Shown: positions 53,962-64,000 of the stretch, piece by piece | Layout: each line of letters starts with the position of its first letter | Numbering within the stretch: position 1 is the stretch's first letter | Assembly: GCA_021432635.1 (NCBI GenBank) | Contig: MU270037.1 | Coordinates: 877,191-941,190 of the forward strand | Origin: Thozetella sp. PMI_491 | Lineage: Eukaryota > Ascomycota > Sordariomycetes > Chaetosphaeriales > Chaetosphaeriaceae | Direction: 5' to 3' | DNA: 64,000 nt | The notes under the pieces: generated by a model | The model's input: the letters and a program-made list of their open reading frames with translations, nothing else | Database searches by the model: none | What the model was told of the DNA's origin: nothing | Position numbers and translations under genes: made by a program

Positions 53962-56900
53962 GAGAAGTCCATGCTAGACGATACCAGGGTAGGAGGGGGC
54001 TACGTTCTATATCAATGGTGGCTAAGCGGTTCACGGACTCGGCGTTCTGGCGGCAACACGGTGCTTGAGCTTAAAAAAAGAGGTGGAAGGAAACTACCGC
54101 AACGATTCTTGCGGGTTGCCTCACAGTGATACCCAGTGCTATCTAACAATGTGCTATTGTAATATAGATTATCTACACGCAAAAGATGAGCAATAATTGC
54201 GCATGCCGTGCCTTTCCTTCTGCTCAGACCTGGTGAGGTGATGGTACGATTTGAAAATCGAGCATCCACCTTCAGACCATTGAGCAGCAATGAACCTTAG
54301 GGCAACGAGCGGAGCGCTTGCAGCATGCATGCTGTCAGAAATGGCTCCGTCTCTGTAGCGGCAAAGTTTAAAGCTAATTTTTGCGTTGAAACAAGAAGGA
54401 CTTTTACGGTGATGTGCTTTTCTGTCAATGCCTCTCTAGTCGCGAGTCATTGGGATGCTCCATTCCCTCATGCGTCGCCCAGACTCCATATTTGTTTACT
54501 TTGAACCCCTGAAAATGGGGGCTGCAAGACTATGGACTTCCCCAAGACCGGAAACACAGCGGCTAGGTACGCACAGCATCCCCCAAAAGTCATAGTCCGG
54601 GGGAGGGATGAGGGGCCAAGCGAGAGCTCCCTGCGATCGCGCGCAGGGCGGCGGCGCCTGCCCTCCCCCCTTCCTCCAGGTGGTTTAGGTCTCGTGCAAC
54701 AGGCAGGGCGGTGAGGGGTAGTGGTCACGTCGTTTTTCACATGCCGACCTCACCGACAGGGCCCAATAACAGCGGCACGCTCAGGATGCACAGCAGAAAA
54801 GCCTTCGCTACATCGAGATAAGGCAACCAACCAGCCCCAACCACGGAGCTCCGTCGTAGCCGACGGGCGACCGGGACCGGCTGCGCTGGCCCAAACAGCT
54901 TGCAAAGCAGGACATTTGTCTCTTCTTTCCTCCCTCACTCGTCGGCCCCGTGCACCGCTTTCAGGGCACACTATCCCACTCGTTCACGCGCTGTCCGCAC
55001 CCTTATTCCAGCCGCTGGGCCGTCGGCTGCGGGCGATGGCCGGCGTCGGCGGCGATCTGTGAGACCCCTCAACCGCACCGCCCTTCCGCGAAGGCAGCAC
55101 CGGACTGGCTGGCCAAACTGCCGCATCACAGCAAGTCCAAAATCAAGGTGCGCCCCCATCGCTGTCGTGGCACCGCCTACCTCCTGTCGGCGCAGAGGAA
55201 GGGGCAAGCCGCGGTGGGTCGCGATCGAGGCCGGCTCGGGGCGTACAGGCGCTGCTGCTTGCTGTCGTGGACCGCTCGGAAGTTCCCTTCACTCTCCCCT
55301 TGGAGCACAAGGGCAATGGGGGAGGCGAAGAGAGAAGGGGAAAAGGGAAAAGCAGTGAGATTCTGCGGGGACCTCGCGCCAGCCGTCTGAGGGCCGCTCC
55401 CGAGGTCATGACACCCGGGGTGGGCTGAACCCGGCGGCATGCTTCCTCGACACCGCATTGGGCGGCGCCGCGGCGTGGGCGTGGGTGTGCCACCTCCCGC
55501 TTTTCTTCCCAGATATCACGGGCAGCACGGAGCGAAGGACGCGGCCGAGGGCGAGACATGTCACTCCGCAGCAAGCCGAGGATCGTCGCCGGATCGCCGC
55601 ATGCCATAGGCCCCCCGGAAGACCCCAGACCCTTGGCAAGAGGTACCTCTGGAACCGCGGCGAGTTGAGGCCGGGTGGTTGCTTTTTCGTTCCTTCATCA
55701 CACCGGCCGCGTCGAGCGCGCAACTCAACCCCGTGGCTCAAGAGGGCGCCAATTGTACGGCGCCGCTATTTGATGCTGTGCGCCGAGGCAAGCGGAGAAA
55801 AGTGACAGACGCTGCGGTATCACGGCACATGCGTGGTCCTGCAGGCTGGAGAGGGGGAGGGGAGGGGGGCGTCTACGAAGGAGGAGAGATGGGCCGATCT
55901 CCCCTGCTGAGGCAGCTCGTCGAGAGGGCCCTGTTCTCTATTCTTCTTCGACCCATTCGCCGAATAGGAATCCTCAGTCGGCGCCGTGTATGCAGGTCAT
56001 GAGGCAATTGCTGTCATGTCTCGAATATAGAGTGCCACCCTATCTCGGTTGCTAGACCAGTTGCACAGAGCTCTGAGAGCAGCGCGAGGCAACCACCGGT
56101 GTGCATCACGATAGCCTCACTTTTTTGCCCGTGTACTTCTCTCCTTTCTTCTTTTGGAAGCCCCCTGTTCCTTCGTCGCTCGCCTACTGCCGTCCACCCC
56201 ACTCCCCCAGTCTCGAGCCGGATCGGTTACGAGCCGACCGAGTCGCGCAGGTAGTGTCAGGTCATGACCCTCTCCGTCGGTGCCCGTGTTCGTGTCGCAG
56301 CTGCACGAGACCGGAACTCCCTCCCGGAGATATCACGGCTTCGCAAGCTGGCGTGCTTTCCTGACGGGGGGCAAAAGGAAAAAGAGAGACACAGAGGGAC
56401 TCGGCACGGGCAGTAGGGCGCAGATCTACGGGGATCTTGTGTGTTCGACGGTGATAGGAGCAGGACGGTGGCTCGAAGGCGCCGGAGAGGGATGAGCACA
56501 CCATGCCATGCTGGAACGGACCATCGAGATCACGCTACTCTCTCTCGGTTCGCGGCGTGTAGAATATCGCTTATACAAGTCCTTAGCGACCGGCCTCCGT
56601 CCTGTGCTTATCTGGCCCCCAGGCCAGTAATCACTGCTGCACATCAGCAACTTCTGAGTGGGAAGTGGGAGGGACACGCAGGGCGCTGGGCCGGTCCCGA
56701 GCGTGCCATTGGCAGCGCAGAATCACCGGACCGGTTAGTCGGTTAGCCGTCCTCCTTAAGCCGACCTCACGGCCTTCGCGAGGTTGGGCCGTGAATAAGC
56801 CTTCGTGGGGGTCCAGCATCGCGAATGCCGTTATTTCTATTTATTTTCTCTGTCTATACCGGTCTGCTTAGACCGTGCGAGCCGGAGCAGTGCCCGTCTT

Positions 56901-59900
56901 AGGTAAGGATAGCCATGTCATGTCAGAGACAGAAGGCGATAGATCACAATGTGGTGGAAGGGTACCACAAGTGACGCAGAAACGGAACCGCCCTCTAAGG
57001 TTCGGAACATAGCGAGTGAAGTCGCAGGGGCACACCGCAGCAGCACCACGCCGCAGCAGCACCTCCAGCAGAAGCACCGGCAGGGGTGGGGGGTGTGCGT
57101 GTGTGTTGGGGTGTTGGTTGGGGCGTTGGTTCCGATATCTTTGGAGCGACCCGTTCCAAAGATGCGTGCCCTGTTCTTTGTGTCACCAGGACTTGGGCTG
57201 TTTGGGTTGTTTGGGTTGTTTGGGTTGTTTTGGGCTGCCGTGGCCGACGCGAGGGAGATACGAAAAATGTACACGACGCTTCGCCAGCACTAGGGAGCAT
57301 GGGAATCTTGGGGATATTGCGTAGCCATTCTGTATGAAACAAGACGGCGGGGGGGAGAAATAGAGTTGAAGAAGCCGCATGTGGAGTCGGGTTACGCGGC
57401 CCTGGTGGGAGTTCTGGGGGCAGGTAACGGTAACGTTCTCTAGGCAGCGCTTAGTCGTCCCGGTTATCTTGTTGCGTCTTTATCGTGTCTCTCAAATGTT
57501 CTTTCCGCCCAGCCCCCCGCCCCGTGTCGTTTTCTTGGGCATGTTGTGCGGACCTACTTACCTACCAAATGGAGTTTTCGACGGCAACAGAGCAGAGACG
57601 GATGGACCACGGATGGGTTACGGGAGGCCCGGCGATCCAATCACCCCTCCCCCACCCCCGTCTCCCCTCTCGGAAGCGCCTCGAGAGGACAAAGGCGAGC
57701 CCAAGTATTCCGGCGGTATCGAGTACTGGGCACCATCCGCAGCTGCTGCATCTTGCGATGGGGGCTTTTGCCTAATGCAGCCGTAATCCCTAGTGCCTAT
57801 TGCAAATGCGGACGCATATGCTTTCTTTTTCGGCCAGGCAGCGGGCGCACAAAAGCCCCCAAAAATAAGAGCCGGTGACAGCTCACAAAGACGGGCACGA
57901 ATAGACGGCAATCGCGTTGCTGACAACGCAGGAGGCTCGGCTGCCAACGTGAGTCAGACTGCGGTGGAGCGGCACGAGCGATCCTCTCCTCCCTCATGTG
58001 ATCTTGGGGCCCGTGAGTAAACCACGGAGACGGCAGCCGTGTCTGCTGTAGAACAACCTGTGTGCGCAGCTGCGTCGGGTTCGTGTCGGAAGGCGGTCAA
58101 AACGAAAATGAGACCCTGGGGGCGGGGACGCCCTGACTTGCATCCTCCCCTCCCTGCAGCTATTCGCAAGCTGCTTCTTGCTTCTTTCCTCCCTCTTGTC
58201 GCGAGCGAATGGCCGCGGGCCTGTCGTGTTACACACGACTGTGGTTTCTGCTCGAGTCCTCCTATTCGGTGAGCTCTGGGGTGAGCAGGACCTCCGCTGT
58301 TTCGGTGTGGCTTGCCCCAGACCCCAAAGCATCGAGACATGCATATGCAGTATCCCTGCTTATTGGATTGCCCGGCCATCGACGGATTCCCCTCTGTACT
58401 GTAGATGCCCTGCATCGCCGGGCGTTGAGCCTTAGCCGGGTACCGGCTCTCAGCCCGACAGGGATCCCTTCCTCTCTTGGAGCTGGGATAACAGCAGAGC
58501 GAGCGAGCGCACACTCGTGCGCGACCAGACCGAGAGATAACGAGAGACAGCGAGAGACAGCAAGCGAGAATGCCCCGTCGAGAGGCGGCCTGATATGCGG
58601 CACCGGGTGCGAGGCTCTTTTGGGCAGCGGGCGCGTCCCCAAACGGACGGCTAGCGGTACTGGACCAGGCGGGATCTGCCGCTGGGTAGTCCCAGTGCTG
58701 ACGCAGTAGCATCTCACACCCGACCATCTCCCGCGACTCCCGTGAGCCTGGTACAGCGTGACAAGTTCGCGCACCGCCCGCCCCAAAACCAAGACTGCCC
58801 TCCACTTGGGTGCAGCTGCGAGTTCGTCAGAGATGGCCTTCTCACGCAATGGAGGGGGGGGCCGTGAAGGGGGAGATGTGACAGGTCATCTCAGGTTCCG
58901 TCTACGAACGGACACGGCCCCGATGAGGGACCACATGGCTCTGGGGAAAGAGGAGGGGGGGGGGACTGCATCTGCAACAACTCGAGGTTGAGGCCGTCTC
59001 GTCCCGTCTCTGCATCGGTTCCCTTGGTTGGCGTGCTGGACGTGGCCCCCTCGAATCCCTGTTGGGAAAGGGGGGTATGTGTGGCGCCGGCGTAGAAAGG
59101 GGCGGTGCGGGCAAGGATCACGGAGGTTGCGCCTTCATCGGTTGTTAGAGGCCGAACCAGAAGCAACGAGGAAGCCGGCTGAGGTGCGACAAAAGATAGA
59201 CGATGCCCACTGGACGGGTTCGAGGTCGCACATGCATAGGCCCTTCCGGCCCGTGAAGACATTTATGTCTTAGATGCAATCTAGACCGGCGTAAGATGAT
59301 ATATCGCGCGATAAATGAGCTGCTTCCTTACGTGGCGTCTGGGTTGCGAGAAACAAAAGCTGACGACGTGCGTGTTCGCGAAACTCCGAAAGCGAGTGAG
59401 CCTCACGCGCACACGTCTCTCTCTGTCTCCGTCTCGCCCTCAGCCACCGGATCGGCAGCTCCTGGAGCAGGCGAGGGTGTGCGGCTCGTAGCCAGCGAAG
59501 ATCACAGGCTGAGGAAAGGCGCGGCCGCATGTTTTGGGCTGCCTGCGCCGCTGAAAAGGGAAAGGGGATTCACTTTGGGGGGAGACGAAACGGAGAAGAC
59601 GCAGCACGACATCGAAACGGAGGTGGACGGCCCGACTGCTGGCTGGCAGAGAGCGCAAGAGAGGCTGAGACGGCAGGAACTAGGCCCTCTCGGTGCTCGT
59701 AAGAGATCAAAAGCAAATCTCAGCTGCTGTCCGCATAGCGGTGTGCTGGAAGAGGAGAGTGCAGAACAAGAGCGGGATTGAGACCAGGACAGCCCCTACA
59801 TAGTATCTCACAATCTCATCCTAAGCAGCTCCACATGGAACACATGGAGCAACCGAAGGGGTGCTCCTTCGCCTGTGGCAGTGGTGGCAGTGGTAGTGGC

Positions 59901-62900
59901 TTCATCGTCCAACAGTTCGGCCACACCCCTAAAGCAGGCCCCGGCAGGTGAGGGGGTGGAGGGGGGGGGACGTTCTTTTGCAAGGGACTGGCAGAAGAAA
60001 CAAACATTATTATTCGCCGAACGGAAACGAAAAAAAAAAAAAAAAAGGTGTAGATCAACTACCCGGTGTAGACATAACAAGACCTGATGCTCTTTCTCCA
60101 ACCAGATCTGCGTGTGCGAGAGGAGACATACGTCATAGATCTCCACCCATCTGAGACCGAGGGAAACTTGGTCCAAACTGGCGGGTACGGGCCTGCAGGG
60201 ATGTTTTGCGGAGGTGGAGCCACATTCTTCCCAGGATCTCGTTTGCGACCTCTCACGTCGTCCGGGCGCGTTGTCGGACCCCGTCGAAGGATTGATCCGT
60301 AGGCCACGCTATCGGGTTATCGGCAAGGGGCGGCGGCCATGGAGAACGTGTCGCGCCCGCGACGGGCGCCGTTCGTAATGAAGCCTGCTTGGCTCTGCGC
60401 CGATTGGACGGCGCAGCATGTGCCCGCTGTTGCCCTAGTCGGGGTCCCTTAAAAATAGATACCGAGGTGCAAAGGGAAAAGAAAAATTAAAGAATACGGA
60501 TACTAGAGTTGGCACAGCCCGCGCCCATGGGCCTCGCTGGAGTATCCTCCGTGATCTGAGATTGCGCTCGGGGAGGATTGACCCGCCAATGTTCGTAATG
60601 ACAGGAAGGAAGAAGGAAAAATAAAATAAAATAGAGGACGCACGTGGACTGACGATAATTAGTTGGTCCCTTTTTTTTTTCTTCCCTCCGGTTGTCCGCG
60701 CTCCCCCCTACCCCCGTATCTTTCTCTATCCCTCGGGTTTGTAGTAGATCATCAGGGGTAAAGTCGGATAGGGGTTGGCTGCTCGACACTACCCGTCGAT
60801 TTGCAGTGCAAGGAGAAAAAAATTTCCACGGACCCACCCTCTCTGTATCCTCACAATATATTCCAGCATATTAATCCGCCATGTGCACACCCTGGATGGT
60901 GATGATCTGGGGGATGCTGGTTGTCGCACGATACGATGAAACAGGGTCTCTGGTCCTCCCGCCAATCTGTCTAGTTTTTTGCTGCAAGAATGATGTGCAG
61001 GAAGGTCCATGCGTCGTCCCAAGAGAATAAAAAAAAGGGGGGGAACTCGGACTTGCTCGTGGGCCACAGGGATAAAGTCAGTTTTGACTCCTCACCAGCT
61101 GCAAGATAGACAGGTCGTCCAGGTCCTCCCCAGATGGTATGATAAGCGACCCCTGGGGCCTGGTCGTCCAGGTACAGGGCAGAGGAGCTAGTCGAATTGA
61201 GTTCCCTGGCGCTGTAATGGAGATCAGCTCCCCTGTCGTGCCTTGCGCGTGGGCATCGCGCACTGATGCGAGTTATTACGTAGCTTTCTTTACCCAAGCT
61301 GTCGGTGCTGGTGCCGAGAGGACAGGCGCATGCAAGCAGCACGCAAAGCCTCTCCCCTTTTTCTGAACATGCCGGACGATCAACTTAAGCAGCCCCTTCA
61401 TAATCGCCTTTGACAGAAAGTATGGGGTGATCTGCTGACCCGCCTGCAAGCCAAGCTCCGGCATATGGTGGTTGTATATTGTCCCCCTGCAGAGCAGGGA
61501 GCGGTCGCCTTCAGGGGCCTGTGCGAGCAAAAAGCACGACAGGATTCCGTTGCTCATGGGTCCGGCCCGTATGGTGAAGCTTTTAATGCTGTAAATGGCG
61601 TCTAGGCAGAAGCTTGGCGGGCTCACAACATCGCGGGCTGTACGAGCGCGTCTTGTCGCGAAGGGCCGCGTCTCCCTAGCGATGCGGTTTCGAGGTGCAT
61701 GACAATCATCTGAATCGCAAGAAGGGGGATGCTGGTCCCATGCCCCCGGTGGACTGAGGGTTGGGGCCGACGCGCCCTGGGCTAGCATCCGATAGGCTTG
61801 CCCGATGAGACCCAGCAAAGGCCGTTTGACGATTCAGCTGCGCCTTGGCTCGGTCGACTGCAAGACATGATCGGCCGTGATGGCGGGGGAGAAAGAAACG
61901 AGGACAAGGGGCCGCGGAAGAATGGAAGGCATGCGAAGGGAAGGGGAGGGAAGGGTCAGCGCCGGCTCTGCCCGACCACGGGGTCCCATCGAAAGGGTCA
62001 CCGAAGGTGCCATCTTTAGGGGTACTACGGATTGATTGTCGGCGGAGTGCCGCCATGTCATGGCTATATTGCCTACTTCCACGATGTCCCCGGCTGCGTC
62101 TCCTCCATAGAGAGCTTAGGCTGTTCTCCCCTCGTGGTCCTGAAGATAGCAACACCGGAATGACTCCGGCCTCCCCGCCACCCGGGATGGACCGACCGGG
62201 CAGGGCCAATCCGCTACATCTCGCCACTGCGCGATGACGGCCACCAGGGCGTGGGATTCCGCGTCCCGCGCCGCGTGAGGGCGGCGGGTTGCGGTTTGCA
62301 TCCTCGTATCATAGGCGAGGGCGTCTCAAGGCGCGACGGACCTGAGCAATCACGGTGCATCTCGGCTTGTTCCCCGGGGCCCGGCAGAGAAATTGAGGAA
62401 TCAGATGCCGGAGCAAGCTTTTTCTTGCCTGTGCAATTGCAGCTGCAAGCTGCAGTGTTTCGAGATGCTGGACGCAACGGCCCCTCCCGCGGCCATGCAG
62501 CTAGCTCGTTACGGATATGAATGGTCGGTAGCTTCTTGTACCTCTGCGCCCCCGACACTCTGGCAAAGAAAAAGGAGGGCAGGAGATGGTTAGGGAACGG
62601 GGAAGAAGAAGGGGGGGGGGGCGGCGCAACGCCGGCACGCTGGGCCATGTTCCACCTGAGTCTGTAGCTCTGCTTCCACGCGATTGCCAAGCAACCCTCT
62701 AGCTCTCGGAAGCTGTAGCGCTGGGCCGCCCGAACAAAGCCAAATTGGCGGAGCTGCGCTATGCTCCCATCTTTGTTGGCTTACCTGACCTGGCAAGCGG
62801 CAAAGCCAGCTTCTGAGTCATTGGCGGTGACATTGGGCCTCGGCGGTGAGAGTGCTCGGCCCAGGATGTGGTCTACCGAGTCCAAGCAGCGATAGGACAA

Positions 62901-64000
62901 CGGCCCATCATCAGGCGCCCGGCCCGCTGTCGTTGGATTGTCGCTGGCAGTTGAGCTGGCCGAGCGTTGTCGTGGCAGGGCTGCAGATCGCCGCGACAAG
63001 AGGGTGGGTTTGGACCCAACCATGCTGTGACGTCTGCCGACATGTGAAGGAGTCAAAGAAAAAAAAAAGGGGACCCAGAGTTTCGCTGGGCCCGGTCTAC
63101 GGCGGAGCCTGCCTCGCTTAGGCTGATGGAGCGGAGCTTGTGGTCGTCGCTTGTTGCCAAGTCGGATAAGCGGCGACCTGCTGTGTAGTCCAAAGGTGTT
63201 TGCAACGGGTGGAGGGGAGCATAGCAAGGGCACAGCAAGGGGAACGAGGGGAGCAAGGGGAGGTTCGAACGGAGAAAGCTACGGGCTGCGCGTGAGAGTG
63301 ATAGTCGTGGGATTGACGGGACTAAGTTGACAGATGCAGCTGAACTGCATGCGCTAGGCGTGTAGAGCCGCCGACAAGTTTCCCCCAAGCCGTTAGTGAT
63401 GCACGAGGGAGGTCACAGGCCGTTGCTGCCCCCCTCCTCTGCTGCCCTCCTCCGCGGCCTTGTAGGGTCTGATGTGCCCGCAACTCCGAGTTGAGCCTGT
63501 CGGGATGATGGTTGACAGTGCTCGTTGCAAGATCGGCCTCCAGGGCCAAGGAAACTCACGGAACGCCCTTACAACCCTGCCAGAGATGAAACCGAGATTG
63601 AGCTGGAATACTGCAGAGCGAGTCGATCCATTGTGGGGGAGCCCCGTCCTGGCCCAGTAAGCGTCCAGTGCGCTGGCATCGACGCCGGTCGCTTCGGGCC
63701 TGTGCCATCCCCAGGCCGCCCCTTCCCGACGATTGAACAGAGTTACGGAAGGATGGTAACTACCCACACCGGCCGGGCATTCCAGGTGCTGTACCAAACA
63801 AGAAGGTGTTCGCAGGCTAGCCGGCGGCTTGGGCGGAATGCCAAAATTTCATCTTGCAACACGATGAACTCAGTCCCCCGCGAGCCAGACGGCAATCCTC
63901 ATGCATCCCTAGCTGCTCGTATTGTCATGTATTGCCCGGCGAAAGAGCTACCCTTGCGAGAAGCTCGGATTACGAGCCGTGTCTTGAGACATCCCCTCCC
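53962..64000. other. 10-kb stretch with no supported gene
   Basis: After TFC3 no reading frame shows a recognisable domain, sustained GC3-biased codon use or a plausible exon set. The longest (57954-58805 on minus, 59296-59781 on +) are Arg/Ser/Gly/Pro-rich shadows overlapped on the other strand. Visible sequence features are a 9-base minisatellite near 57193-57237, A runs at about 60032-60047, T runs at about 60671-60680, and many short C- and G-runs. The composition stays GC-rich, so the region is not obviously RIP-mutated. It may be a long promoter/leader for a gene to the right, non-coding RNA, or simply spacer; the sequence alone does not decide. Confidence 0.45.
57193..57237. repeat. 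Minisatellite of 9-base TTTGGGTTG-like units
   Basis: About five units, three exact (57201-57227) flanked by variants with C in place of T. On the minus strand a frame reads repeating Gln-Pro-Lys or Asn-Pro-Asn, a by-product of the repeat. It lies in the gene-free right part of the window. Confidence 0.85.

Noticed and set aside
57954-58805. 283-residue minus-strand frame in the gene-free right block
   Set aside because: There is no domain, the composition is scattered Arg/Ser/Gly/Cys, and it overlaps comparable frames on the other strand.
59296-59781. 161-residue + strand frame
   Set aside because: There is no recognisable domain or splice context; codon use is not clearly GC3-biased. It was left out for lack of support.

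Overview
This is a gene-sparse euchromatic stretch of a filamentous ascomycete nuclear genome, most likely Sordariomycetes and probably Sordariales (Neurospora/Chaetomiaceae type). The evidence is short spliceosomal introns (mostly 50-280 nt, GTRNGY donors, YAG acceptors), GC-rich third codon positions in the real genes, fungus-specific families (samB/Mub1, Zrg17, DUF7704-type membrane protein, Dug3), and a 24-residue a-factor-like pheromone precursor ending in CVVM that closely resembles the Neurospora MFA type. There is no bacterial-style operon, CRISPR array, rRNA operon, confident tRNA or intact transposon.

Layout. 1-7.8 kb: a B-type mitotic cyclin and the Ca2+-regulated mitochondrial aspartate/glutamate carrier, both on +. 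7.8-14.6 kb: an F-box-like protein (-), a cystinosin/Ers1 vacuolar cystine transporter (+) and a small Cys-rich hypothetical protein (-). 16.1-20.8 kb: a four-span DUF7704-like membrane protein (+), an MDR oxidoreductase with an unusual acidic tail (-) and the glutathione-degrading glutamine amidotransferase DUG3 (-). 22.8-31.2 kb, all +: the mitochondrial fusion dynamin MGM1, cyanase, the lipopeptide pheromone gene and the nucleolar factor EBP2. 32.6-34.5 kb: the MYND-finger protein samB/MUB1 (-). 34.5-41.2 kb: a long stretch with no supported gene. 41.2-54.0 kb: a two-span membrane protein with a poly-Q tract (-), then on + the zinc transporter subunit ZRG17, a Lys-rich probable nucleolar protein and the very large TFIIIC B-block subunit TFC3. 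54.0-64.0 kb: 10 kb with no supported gene.

The genes are mostly single-copy housekeeping genes and do not form one pathway. Loose themes are mitochondria (AGC1, MGM1), thiol and amino-acid handling (cystinosin, DUG3, AGC1), ribosome or RNA Pol III output (EBP2, TFC3, the Lys-rich protein) and cell cycle or development (cyclin B, samB, pheromone). The item most easily missed is the 24-codon pheromone gene. Several genes also begin with very short coding exons (12, 15, 33 and 41 nt), which simple ORF calling does not reveal. Exon boundaries were chosen by reading splice consensus and frame continuity by eye; no alignment or transcript data were available.
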